Origin: Pilaira anomala
Lineage: Eukaryota; Mucoromycota; Mucoromycetes; Mucorales; Mucoraceae
Length of the DNA: 64,000 nucleotides
NCBI GenBank assembly: GCA_025716855.1
Contig: JAIXMQ010000015.1
Span: 62,001-126,000 of the forward strand
Direction: 5' to 3'
The position numbers and the translations under genes were made by a program. Positions 34,739 to 46,823 of this stretch are shown in pieces (within the stretch, counting starts at the first letter, position 1; each line of letters starts with the position of its first letter). The notes below the pieces were generated by a model. The model did no database searches. It was not told where the DNA came from and was given only the letters and a program-made list of their open reading frames with translations.

Positions 34739-35404
34739 TTATTTAGGAACTTCATCCTCTATTGAAACAAAGCAGGTTTAGTTTTTTTTTTTTTTTTTTG
34801 CATATATTTTCGTTGTGTTAACGGAGTTTCGAATCTTACCTGTTAAAATGCCTTGTTCAACTAAGTGAGCAGGGTCAGGTCTTTCTTGAATTTTGTGTTC
34901 CAAAGCATCTTGTAATAAATGTCTTTCAAGTTCAAGTTGATGTCTTTGAAGAGCAGGTGCTACTTTTGGATCAACTACACAAAAAAGAAAAAGAAAAAAA
35001 TTAATCATGTGATATATATATATATTTATACTTATTATAATGATATGAAACCTTTCAAGATATTTTGTTCTACCAAAGACTCTGCTGTAGGACGATGATC
35101 AATTTTATGACGAAGTGAGTCTTCGATTTTACGTTTTTCCAACTCGTCACGGTGTTGTTGGATTGCTGGTGCAACTTTGGGGTCTATAGAAATAATGAGT
35201 TATACTTTTATTTATTTGTATATCTATATATATTTCTACCTTTGATAATGTTTCTATCGACTAAATCTTGAACATCGGGTCGGTGAGCCAACTGGGCTTC
35301 AAGTGCTTTAGAAGAGTTTTCAGGTACGGCTAAAATATTTTTATTTTGTTTGATTTTAGATATTACTCTTTAATATATATCATATCTTTTTAAAACTTAC
35401 TCAT
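34739..35404 (-). CDS. RPEL-repeat protein (G-actin binding)
   Basis: Five exons (35401-35404, 35240-35329, 35052-35183, 34840-34974, 34739-34758) give 126 residues. Three RPEL motifs are seen: HRPDVQDLVDRNIIK, HRPTAESLVEQNILK and ERPDPAHLVEQGILT. Each is followed by a DPKVAPA helix-linker in the next exon. Every intron is phase 1, and each middle exon holds exactly one motif, so the protein looks built by exon duplication. The first coding exon is only ATGA. In animals RPEL motifs bind monomeric actin in MRTF and Phactr proteins; here no other domain exists, so simple G-actin binding or buffering is the likely role (inference). A 42-base poly(A) lies 38 bp upstream. Confidence 0.8.
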
Positions 35405-35441
35405 GAGAGAAAATAGATTTGTATTAGATAAAGAGGAAACG

Positions 35442-35483
<42 letters not shown>
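35442..35483 (+). repeat. Poly(A) tract of 42 bases
   Basis: Longest homopolymer in the window. On the RPEL gene strand it is a poly(T) about 40-80 bp before the ATG, either in the promoter or the 5' UTR. Confidence 0.95.
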
Positions 35484-35486
<3 letters not shown>

Positions 35487-36642
35487 AGAGAAAATGAAAT
35501 TATGATTATCACGAGTTTTTTTAAATGTGACGGCGCGGTTTTTTCTTGTATTACAAGTCGAATGTCACTTCCTCCTTTCTTCTTTTTCTATTTCTATGCA
35601 CATACATTTGGTTAAAAATTGAATGAGTCTTTGTTATTAGAGTAACTGATCAGTACTTCCTGTGTGTGGGTGTATTGTACTGGGCTCTTTATAGCAGCAA
35701 GACAAAGATCTACAAAACTACTCTAAATTATATCCAAGTACCGATAAATGACGCACGTTTTTAGTAGTACATATGGACTTTGATTTGTTATGCAGAAATA
35801 AACATACTCTATATTAATGCGAATAACCTGTTCTCTGTTATATGTCCCGGCAGGAAAGATAACCACTTAATTCACATAATCTTTTGTAAAAAAAAAAGAG
35901 CTTTCTAAACTAGAATAAATATATGCCACAAAAAACAGATTTATTCATATTCGTTATTAATCCTATTTCTTCAACTATCTTTGTGTTTTAAAAAAAGAAC
36001 TTTCTTTGCTACACCGTTTTAATCTCTTGTTTCAGGCGTATACTCTATCCAGACAAGTGATTGTATCAAGAAATAAATATCTTTGAGATCTGCATAATAC
36101 GTGTTATCAGTGATAATTTATATCATAACTTTCTTGAATTATATTATTCAGATCAAGAAAATACAAGCTTTTTGTATTGTACTGTCTCGTACCTCATGGA
36201 TCTAAACTTGTGATTTAGTTATCCCTTCCATTCCCTTAGCTTGAACATTTTTTAAAAAAAAAAGGGCCTTGTGCTTTGTTAAAACTCTAGAATATATTGC
36301 TTAAGATTGTACTGTCCTTGTTGACAATTGGTATATCTTCTATACTTATGGACAACGACAGTGCCATTTCCATCTTCAATAAAACAAAAGTTACTCTTGA
36401 AAAAGTTATTTTACTCACTTTTATTTATCCAAGTCTAATAATAATTAGAGAAAGTTCAATATGTGAACTTATTGATTAAATTTCTACAGGATGAAATACT
36501 TTATACAAATGAATGGGTTTAGTATTCGAATAATGTCGAATGTATGATCGGACTTGAAGGTCTTTATAAACAGGATTTCAGCCGGATAAAGTGTCGAATC
36601 ACACAAAATTATGTTTTCCAACTCTTTTCAGCAACACACACC
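35484..36642. other. Gene-free spacer
   Basis: About 1.15 kb of AT-rich DNA upstream of the nucleotide-sugar transporter. Short frames lack domains. Nothing recognised. Confidence 0.5.
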
Positions 36643-37982
36643 ATGTCAAGTAATCTGGGAGGTTTACCTTTACCAGCAGCATCACTATCGAGCAAAGGAG
36701 GAAGATACTTTATAAACTCGAGCGGAACCATATTAACAACATTCGCACTCTATCTATTCGTTTCAGTTGCATCCACCTTCATTAACAAACTACTCTTTAC
36801 TTTTTCTGAATACAAGTTTCCATACCCATTCTTTACCGTCTTTTTTCAGTTAATCGTTACCTTTCTCTTTTTAACTTTATGGAGCGTTATCAAACCTGTG
36901 TAAGTTGCAGCTTACACCTTTGTCGTTTAATACTACTTCTTATTCCTCTCTTCTCCCTCTTCTTCTTTTTTAGTCGACACTCTTTGGCTCAAATTCCTGT
37001 GTTCCATTGGGATTCAACAGTTGCTATCCGTGTAGCACCATTAACGATCGTTTACATGTGTGTGATCATCTTTAACCCCATGTTCTTACAGCACGTTGAA
37101 GTCACCTCATATCATTTTTCTCATTCACTTTCTATCGCCTTTTCGATTTTATTTACTTTTGTTGGACTTCGTACAGACACTACCCCAAGAGTAAAATCAG
37201 CCTGTATTCTTATCATGTTTGGTACCTGTGTTAGCTCACTCGGGTATCTTAATTTCTCTATAGTAGGTGCCTTTTATGCCTTGGCTTGGCCTACTTTAAT
37301 TGCCATGTATGGTGTTTATTTGAAAAAGACCTTGACTTCTTTGAAAAATGATTTTTGGTAAATATACACAAAAAAAGGGTACAAAAGATAGGAAAAAATG
37401 AAACTGAATTCAATTTTCTTGTAGGTCCGTTATTCAGTATAATACCTTAATGTCGATTGCTATTTTGATACCACTAGTCATCTTATCAGGTGAATTAAAA
37501 GAGATTTTTAAAAATGTCTGGTTTTTAGATGAATTTGGATTTTGGTTACAAATGGTACAAGGAGGTTTTTTTGTTGTTGTTGTTGAAGTGGAAATTGAGA
37601 TATTAAATTTTTTATGTATAGGTCATCACTGGACTCACTGGGTTCGGTATTAATGCATCCATGTTGTTATTACTCATGTATACTACACCATTAACTGCAA
37701 CAGTTGCAAGTACTGTAAAGGTATGTTGATATTTATCACCAGTTATATATTTCAGTCATGTTAACTCGAAGTTCCAGACTATCACTCAAACATTTATTGC
37801 TGCTTTGCTGTTTGGAAATCGTTTAACGTTTTTGGTAAGTGTTTTTATTTATTTATTTTATAAAAAAAGAGAGGTAGAAACAATCACTAATATTAAAATA
37901 ATAGAATGCACTTGGATTGACTATAGCATTAATGAGTTCGGGTTATTACGCATACATTAGATCTGGTGAAATGAAACTGTAA
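36643..37982 (+). CDS. GDP-fucose-type nucleotide-sugar transporter (SLC35C-like)
   Basis: Six exons (36643-36899, 36974-37357, 37425-37554, 37622-37720, 37778-37834, 37905-37982) encode 334 residues with about ten hydrophobic helices. The layout is that of the TPT/SLC35 family: KLLFTFSEYKFPYPFF in helix 2, FNPMFLQHVEVTSYH, then TTPLTATVASTVKTITQT and a C-terminal YYAYIRSGEMK. That last part resembles the SLC35C1 ending (AYTWVRxxEMK). It would move a GDP-sugar into the Golgi lumen. Fucose is a known component of Mucoromycota wall polymers, which fits the context, but substrate assignment is inferred. It is convergent with the MYSM1-like gene, 139 bp between stops. Confidence 0.72.
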
Positions 37983-38121
37983 TTTTTTTTTATTTTTTTA
38001 TTTTTTTAAACTACACCTATAACCTAGAAGGAGCCACACCCATATATATATATATATAAAAGAACTCCTGTATACTACAATAAAAAAGAAAGAAGGCACT
38101 TTTGGTGTTTTGATTTTTTTT

Positions 38122-39451
38122 TTAGATTGCTAAAGAATGAACAAGTGTATCCATTTGCTTTTGTGGTGACTCTTGTGTGATCAATTCAGACTCAATACCA
38201 AAGTTCTTTTCAATCATTTCCTTTAAATCCAAAAGAAACTTTTCGTTGTTTTCAGGGCTCATAAATAAATGGTTTTTCAATGAGCGCATGAGTTTGTCTA
38301 ATCGAGTGATATCACCATATCGCAAGCTCATGTCAATTTTACTAAGAAACGACAATTAAGTATACATGTGTATAAAATATTAAATATATTCTAAAAACTT
38401 ACTGCTCGTATGTCTTGTATTCGATGATAAGATTCTGGACCGTATCCACTATTTCACTAGGGATGCTTTCACATTGAGTTACTTTTTGTAAGCATGCAAA
38501 TGGTAGGCCTAATTTAATATTTTGAAAAAATATAAATATTGACTTGTTCCTTATTTAGGGACATCCCGAGATTAATTGACTTACGATAACTCTTGTTTGA
38601 ATTCCAACGTTTACTGATATGAATGAATTGAAATTGAGATCTGTCAGACGTAATATTTCTAGAGTTGTAAGGTGTAATAATCACACCAATAAATGGTTCT
38701 ACTCCAGAGACTTCATCTCTAAACAAATCCTATAAATGAAAACAATTTTTTAGACGTGGGCCCTCCTTTTAAAGCAAAGAGTATTTTTTTTTTTTTTTTT
38801 TACCTGATAAGATGTTTGGTTTTCAATATCTCTAATACTAGGCTCGGGTTCAAAAGTGGGATGAGAATGATACCAGCCAACAACATTTAGTCCCTTTCTT
38901 TCAAACACTTCGCGTGCCGCCATTTCGGAAACTGGATCCATTTCACACTATTAAAATAAATGTCAATCATTTGAACTGAAGTTTGACTGAAGTTTTCTCG
39001 GTACCTGGATGCCTGTACTTGTACTACGACAAGGGAAGACGTATTCTACTTTGAGATGTTGTGACCCATCTTCATTTTGTACAACTCGTCCACCTAATAG
39101 TCCAATTATCTCCGTATATGCAAGGTGTGAATGAAGCTCCATCACAAGCTACCGAAAACGCGTTAATGATGGATAAGAAGATTTTCTCTCTCTTTTTTTT
39201 CTAAAAAAAAAAAAACTTACTAGAGCATTGCTTGTAATATTAACAGTGAATGGTGCACTTCTTTGATTTGGATAATATCCGACAGGTACTAATGTAAAGG
39301 GATCATTACCATTTCCAGACTCATTACCGTTTTCGTTGTAGAACGTTTCAGGTTTTTTCACGGTTCTTCTTGGTCTTGATTTTCCATCTATTATGGACAT
39401 GTATTGATTAAAACCATTTTTTTTAAAAAAAAAACTATCTATCTATCTATC

Positions 39452-39483
<32 letters not shown>

Positions 39484-41035
39484 CTTCTTACCACCCCGAA
39501 TGATATCGTCAGTTTGTTCGAAGTCGCCATCTTGATCAACCACATCCGCCCTTGTCATTAAAAATAATATTAACAACAAACAACCAACAAAATTAGAAAC
39601 TGGTGAAACTTACCAAAAGAAGCCGGGTGATTTCTTGATTTTTTTCTTTTTAATAAAAGATCTATTTGAAATGGAGTTAAAGAAAAAAGAGAATACAGAT
39701 AAGAAGTTTTTGACAGGAAATAAATCTTTACCCATCTTCTAATCGATGAGAGGATCTACCATAGGTTCTTTTGGCAGGACTAGTACAATTCACATTGATG
39801 ACCTTGATATTTTCCAAATAAGCATGAATTCGTCCTACTGCATTGACATCACCACAATCTGCCAAGTTCCGTCTTCCTGCTGTCTTTGTCAAGTAGTTTG
39901 GTCTACTGTTTCTCCAACAGTGAATAATATGATTTCGAATTCGCTTGTATCTTTCTGGTGTCTTGGCTACTTTTCCTAAGAACCATTCAGTGTTTTCTTT
40001 TCGTTCATGATCTGTGATTCCTTCAAGATCAAAGTCCTGATATATATATAAAATACGCGTTATTTTCAATTTATCAAAATACTTTTTACTCTCTAAAACA
40101 CGAAACCTTACACATTCAACTTCTTGTTTCTTAGGAGGTTTCTCCTCCTCCTCTTGTACATTTTGAACGTTTTCTACTTCAGTTGTATCTGTTTTAGGCT
40201 CCGTTGTATTGTTTGCGGGGACGTGTTCTGGTATGGTGGCCAACATTTGATGTGAATGCATCATGGGTACAGGGTATGTAGCTACAGGTGGATTTGAATC
40301 TACAAAGTTGATTTGTGCCAAATGGGAGGTTGGAATAATGATAGAATTCTCTGGTTGATTATTTGGTTTCTAAAACGAAACAAAAGGAGTTAATAATAAT
40401 AATAATAAAAAAAAAATTATTTCAAGATTGTTTATTTTTCGTACTTTTTTTTGTGATGGTGCAGGAATCTTTTGACGAGCACGATTTTTACATTGTAAAG
40501 AGTTTCGAGTTTTGACGTGTTCAGAGATTGTTTTCCAATGACCGTATCCATACACATTCTATATATATACATATATAAAAGAAATAATTGAATATCTTTG
40601 AAAGCGACAACAATTTTAAAAAAAAAATATTACAACAGCATTAACTAAAGCTCGATCTTCTTCCTCGGACCATCTTTGATTATGAGACGGAAGAGAAGCA
40701 GATGACTGAGTTGAAGAGTACTCTAATAAATGCCAACGTTAAGCGTTACACGAGAAATCGATATATATATATATATATATTTTTTTTTTTTTGATGGATT
40801 TTACTGTCTTACCATTCTTCGTTTCTTTTTTATGTCTTGTAAAAGAAACCTTAGGCTTTTCTTCTACCTTAATTTCGGATCCCATTTGGACCATAGAAAA
40901 CTGTACCTGGGGTTGTTGACTTGAAATAACAGCTGGCGGATTATTGGTATGGAGTGATGATACGTTGTCAAAACCATAACAATACTGCTCTTTCGCGATC
41001 ATTTGATCAATAAGGTCGTGAGAAGAATCTTCCAT
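38122..41035 (-). CDS. MYSM1-like histone H2A deubiquitinase (SANT-SWIRM-JAMM)
   Basis: Thirteen exons chained in frame from 41035 to 38122 encode 673 residues. Exon ends include 40813, 40634-40722, 40445-40558, 40112-40369, 39732-40036, 39614-39661, 39492-39550, 39221-39387, 39005-39148, 38804-38947, 38585-38729, 38403-38508 and 38122-38341. A SANT/Myb domain ([27 protein letters not shown]) lies near residues 88-135, and a SWIRM domain ([20 protein letters not shown], ending [17 protein letters not shown]) near 229-312. An MPN+ domain near 400-580 has a complete JAMM zinc site: E434, then [14 protein letters not shown] with H496, H498 and D509. MYSM1 removes ubiquitin from histone H2A and regulates transcription in the nucleus; this domain order matches it. 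The acidic-basic linkers are probably disordered. Confidence 0.87.
39435..39479. repeat. (TATC)n(AT)n microsatellite in intron
   Basis: About four TATC units followed by about 13 AT units. It lies within the MYSM1-like intron 39388-39491. Confidence 0.9.
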
Positions 41036-43569
41036 TTTTTTTTCTTGTTTGATAGGTAAAAAAAAAGGGAAATAAAAATGTTGGGAAACGAAAGTATTAA
41101 ATTAGGTTGGCGTAAAAAAAAAAAAAAAAAAGGAATCGCAGTCAAATGGTGTGTATTTTATTTGTTTGTTTATTTATTTGTTATGATAATGTATACTTTA
41201 TCATTTGGACAAAATAAATTTCAGTGTGTTTAAACTATAAAATAACGCATTAGAAGCCATTATACTTTGGCTTTATTCACTTGAATTTAACTGTTGAAAA
41301 CGTTCTTATGTTTTATGCAACCACACACTTCTCAAATGCGATAACGTTTGAATAATGATCACATGTTGCGCATAACTTGTGAAACGTATTTATGTCAGTA
41401 CAAGATGTGGCTTACTAGCTTTACTTGATCCATCTTCTTTTGTAATCCACATGGATGTACCTATATACCGATGCTCGTGTCATGATTAAAAAATCCATTT
41501 TACTTATGATAACCAGCTTTTCTTTTAGGCCTTTATCATATGCTCGAACCCTAAATCGTCAACTTCGCTTCAATTTGGCGTTCATTTAATAAAAATTCAT
41601 GCATAAAAATTTTGTCACTTTACATTATATTACTTTATGTACTATCCTTTTACATATTCTAGGGATCCTATCAACATCGCTAAGGATGTGATTCTAATTT
41701 TTTTACAATACTCTTATGTCTGTAAAGAGAAAAAGTAATGATTTTAGCTTTGGTTCTTACATTATCGATAAATTTTATAACTCTAGCAAAATGTTATACA
41801 TATGTATTTGACACGAATCCTAATTTAACCTGTAAATGGCGTAGAACCTACACCTCCAAGTAATTGAGGGAAATTAACGAAAAAAAGGAAACTTATATAT
41901 CTCAGGTTACTATTTGAAGCTAAAAGCTCCCTGAAAAAAATAAAGCTTAAATTCACATTTTTTACCCCATGGTAGATAACACTAATTTTTTTTTTGTCCT
42001 TATATGTATATATCTTAATTTCGGAACCGATTGTACTATTTATTTTATGCTTTATTTTCAGAACTGTACATCTTCCAAAATAGTTATTTACATTCATTAC
42101 TTTTATTTGCTATATTTCGGGGTCTGATAAAATACATTTCTCAAACACTGCTTCATAATTTATAAAATTTCTATTCTCAAGTTTTTAAGCTCGTAAAAAT
42201 AATAGTACTATGCAACTTTCAAGGTTGTACCAATCTAAAATCTGTTTATCAACGCTAACGAAGAAACAAAAGAAATGTGCTCTTATCGTAAAGTGTTACA
42301 AATCATCTAACATGATAAAATTTTGATTTCGTATACATAAATCTTAGCAAAAAGCTTTCTGCCGCTTCTTACTGACGAAATTATTTTCCACATTTACTTT
42401 TATTAGGGGAAAGATGCTGGGAAAAGAAAGCTACAATAAGAAAAAGAGTACCTCTTAAAATGCAGTTCCTGTCAATTGTCCTATCTCCAATGTTTGTCTA
42501 TATTCATCTTTTGAATGCATTAACATTTATTTTTTCCATCAAAAGTACAGGTAGTTAGTCAATTCGGAAGGGAAATGATTTCACTTCCGCTTTCACTATC
42601 CATCTGTAGTGCATAGTTACCTCCCCCCCCCCTTTTGGCGTAAGCACAAATTCATTTCTTTACGTTCAAAAAAAAAAAGTTTTTTTATTACTTCTTTTGT
42701 TTAACTTAATACCACCATGTTTATTCATATATTATTTGATTAGTATACGTTCGGATTTTTATAAATCTTATTTTTTACAGAAAAAAGTAACAAGACAAAA
42801 AAGAACTATTTCTGGATCTTGGGATTAATTATGAAAAACGCCTCTTTGGTCATTGTTTTTTTTTCTTGGCTAAAAATAGGTCCGAGTAAATTATAAACAA
42901 TATTACTATAGGTAAGGTTTGTTAAAGCGCGAGTCTTCAACATTTGATTTTGGTCTCTTTATCAACATCCTCGGTTGTATTTAATAAAACTTATTATTCG
43001 TGAAATAATATTTAAATGCTTCAAAAAGTCATGTGTCGTATGGATTTGTGAAATGTACAAAGGCCAGCTTAGGGCCTGACTTAACCACGACCAAAAGACT
43101 ACAATGATTTTGTTTTGGTGAAACCTTAACATACGAAAATAAAACGTGGGCCACAAATCCTGCTTTTTATTTCATTTGAACCTGCACATCAGTATTTACA
43201 TTTGTTATAAAAAACGATACACATTTGGAAAAAAAAAAAGTTGTTGCAGCTATTTTTATTTGTTCTTGTAAAGAAAAAAAAGTATTTTACCTGGTAAAAA
43301 AAAAAGGCCGTTACACGATTTGAGTAACAACAAAGAGCCTTAAATCGACTAAGCCGATTTGTTCACTCTAAAAATATATTATTATTTGATTCCAATAAAC
43401 ATACATGGTTTCCAAGAAACTTTGTTTATTTGTGATGATGTACCTCTAAGCCGTTTAATAATGAGGGGATTTTTCTTATAAATAGGACACCTGTTTAAAT
43501 TTTATTAAAAAAGGCTTCCCTCTTTTTTTTTTTTCTTTTTTTCTTGACATAAATATCATATATTAAAAC
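41036..43569. other. Gene-free region
   Basis: About 2.5 kb without a supportable gene, the shared upstream region of the divergent MYSM1-like and Kelch genes. It contains an unusual run of ten C residues near 42623-42632. Near 43485 AATAGGACACC and a TATAAATAGG box (43479-43488) probably belong to the Kelch promoter. Confidence 0.55.
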
Positions 43570-46500
43570 ATGAGCCAACTGTTTTCAATACTTTGTATAT
43601 TACATTGCTTTATATACTTCTCTTTTGCATACTACGGCGATCCTACAAACCCAGAAACAGATGTAAAAACAATATTTGACGGTACCATGGTGACTGTAGG
43701 TGACAATATATTTACCATAGGTGGATGGCGCTTACGTGATGCAATGGAACGTGTTTCACCTGCTGTTGCGGTTTATAGTTTTTCTCCAAATGGAACACTT
43801 CAAGTGAATATGACAGATCTTGAAGATCCTATTTCATGTCCTAGCTGTCAAGGCTATTTACTTCCAGACAACAAGACTATAGTAGCACTTGGTCTTGAGC
43901 TAGAAGATGAATCTGGAGTTGATCCGGAAAACGGAGAAAGTCCTAGATATGTATTGGGTGTAGGAACATTTGATACAATTTCAAGAGTATGGGAACCTTT
44001 AGATAACACAATAAACCCGCTATTACCAACAAAAAGAGAATATTATTCATCGGCTATTTCTCCAAGAGGCGACGCATTGTATCTTATCGGAGGAACCTCT
44101 GATGCTATAGAAACGCCTACCGGTATCATACGTTACGATTTAAATAACAGAACATCTATCGTTGATCTATCTATAGCTCACCCATCTCTAAATTTAACCT
44201 TAATGGGAGCTTCCGCTGAAATGTTACCGTAAGTACTTGGATGTTTTTAAATAGACAATGCAATTGACAACATTTTTCTTTTAAAAAAAAGTAACGGAGT
44301 AGTAGTTTTGGCTTTTGGTGCTTATAACTCAGAAATCCTTCGCAACTCTAGCGAAGTATTGTTATTTGACACGAACTCCAATGAAATTCGAGTTCAACCT
44401 GTAAATGGTGTAGCACCGAAACCAAGAGATGCTCCTTCAAGTACTTTAGGTAAATATATAAACAAAGCTCTGGCTGCTATTTATGAATTAACAACTTGTA
44501 TTGTACAGGTCCAGATAAGAGCACTATTTACTATTTTGGAGGTAAAGAGATAATTATAACACAATAATCTAACATATTCTAATAATTTCGGTATAATATT
44601 CAGGAAGAGATTTGGAAAATGCAATTAAAACTTATGCTGGAGAAGTTTATAATGATATAGTAGCCCTTGATACCAATACATGGTCATGGGTACCTCTCAA
44701 AGTTACGGGAGTAGCTCCGGCACCTGTAGTAAACGCTGGTATGACAGTTTTTGACTCAGACAAGATTTTTATTTCAACAGGTAAAATTAAATCATCAATA
44801 GAGCAAAGAAAATAAAACTAAACATTTTCACATTATTAGGAAAGGCGTTTAACTTTTACTCAAGATCCGTTTCTGTTTTAAGAAATGTTCCAGGTCCTGG
44901 AGAATCCATTGAATCAAGTAATTTACAATGGTTTACAAACAATGACGCATATGACAATCCACACGAAAATAAAGAGCTTTCTGACGGCGCTATTGCCGGT
45001 ATCGTAGTAGGCGTTTTCATTTTCATAGTAATCATCCTTTATTTATTATGGAAATTTGTTCCTGCGACTAGAAGGATTGCTGCTTATATACAAAATGATA
45101 TGATTTGGAACCCCAGGTATTTTATTTTTTAAAAAAAAAAGTTTAAGTTATATGCGCATAAATTAATCAATTTCAACTATTAGATCTGGTGAACCCTTGT
45201 GGGCCGAGACAAGTAGATTGCTTGTAAGATTTATTTTATTGGTCTTGTTTTTAGCGTTTGTAGCGTATGTTATTTATCGATCAATTGACAGTCCAGTTGT
45301 TGCTCAAGAAATACTCGAAGATACTAATTCTGTTAGTATACCAGGTAACTTGCATAAAAAGCTCCATTAACCATCACTTGATGCTAATATTCATATATAG
45401 ACATCCGATTCTGTTTTGACGGTTTTAACGAAGAGAACTTTAAACCGTATGTCTCTTGTGTTTTCAGGAACGGTACAACTTGTTCTGATAAGATCATCGA
45501 ATTAGATAATAACAAACATAAACCTACTTATCATGATTACTTTGGTGATATTACATGTTCAATGTTTAGCCCAGGTCCAGATTTCCGTATAGTGGATGAT
45601 AAATTGGGCTATACTGACGCAACTGGTACCAAGGTACAATTCTCCTTTTCTGCAGAGCCTTTAAATCTCACAGACATCAGCTACGGTGTCATTTATATTG
45701 ATTTCTATCCTGATGGTTATAATCCCAACACAATAGTCCAAGGACTAACTACAGAAAGCAAGCTTACTGATGATTATATTCGAAAGTGGAAATTGGATGA
45801 ACAAGCATCTAACACTGTAAACAGTATTTTACTTCGACAAGGCGTGGTTTCCACCGCATCTTATACTTTATCCACCGTTAGCAAGTTACGAAAGGATGAT
45901 GGCTGGAACTATATTGGTTTCTCATCAAGTTATAGTGACACAATGGAGGTTCAAACATTTTATAAAGACTCACCTCAAAGCCCAATGAATATACCTGCCC
46001 CTGATGACTTCAACAGATCTTATATTTCCTTGTTAGTAGTACAGCCTAGTGCCTTTGTCTTGACAACTAAAAAAGATCAAAAGGTCTTCACACTTCTTAA
46101 TGCATTTGCTCAAGCTGGTGGTGTGCTCGGTTTATTCATTGCAGTACAAACCATTCTTTTCGGATTCCGTCCACAATCTCCTTGGGGAATTGTTCATCGA
46201 TGGTCGTTTGGTAAATTACGAATTAAATTGACAGATAGACTTGCAAATTACTTTAATCGATTGGGTACACCTGTACCATTGGTAAACCCTGTCAACACAA
46301 GATTTAGTAACGTCAATGGCCAAGCTTATTTCAACACCGGGAATGATATGTATGTACCTTATGGCCCTGATATCCCCTCTGCTGTAGAAGGAAGTGCTGA
46401 ACAAGAGAACAGAATGCAACGCATGGAGGAACGTTTACAACTCATGGAGCTTTTATTGAAATCATATTATTTGAACGATGAAGTCTTTAGATCGCTAGAT

Positions 46501-46734
46501 CAAGCTGTTAAACGTGGACATGAAGTAAGAAGACGTAGTGCTCATGATTTGAATAAAGAAAATGATACTGATTCTGGGCTTCGAAATGACAATGGGTTTA
46601 GTTCGCATTTTGAAGATATTCCTGGTAACGGAACCTCAGATTTTCCAATGCGACCAAGACCATATCAACCTAATGTAATCGCTCAAGCTCCTCTTGAAGT
46701 GTACGACGAAGAACATACAATGGGTGGAAAATAA
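43570..46734 (+). CDS. Kelch-repeat multi-pass membrane protein
   Basis: Seven exons (43570-44228, 44292-44449, 44509-44541, 44604-44780, 44840-45116, 45184-45344, 45401-46734) give 932 residues. A signal peptide (LFSILCILHCFIYFSFA) is followed by Kelch-type blades (NIFTIGGW, ALYLIGGTSD, TIYYFGGRD, DIVALDTNTWSWVPL) that should form an extracellular propeller. Hydrophobic segments follow near residues 392-414 (GAIAGIVVGVFIFIVIIL), 446-466 and 717-744 (VLGLFIAVQTILFGF). The 250-residue domain between the second and third segments would then be outside the cell and is rich in N-glycosylation sequons. The cytoplasmic tail has a short coiled coil (EQENRMQRMEERLQLMELLL). Function unknown; a cell-surface role is likely. 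Its stop is 90 bp from that of the helicase on the other strand. Confidence 0.8.
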
Positions 46735-46823
46735 ATGATGAAATTCTTTTTTAATATTTCGTAAATGTACATGAATATCTATTAAATAAAATACATATAT
46801 ATATAATAATTCAAGAAATCAAT

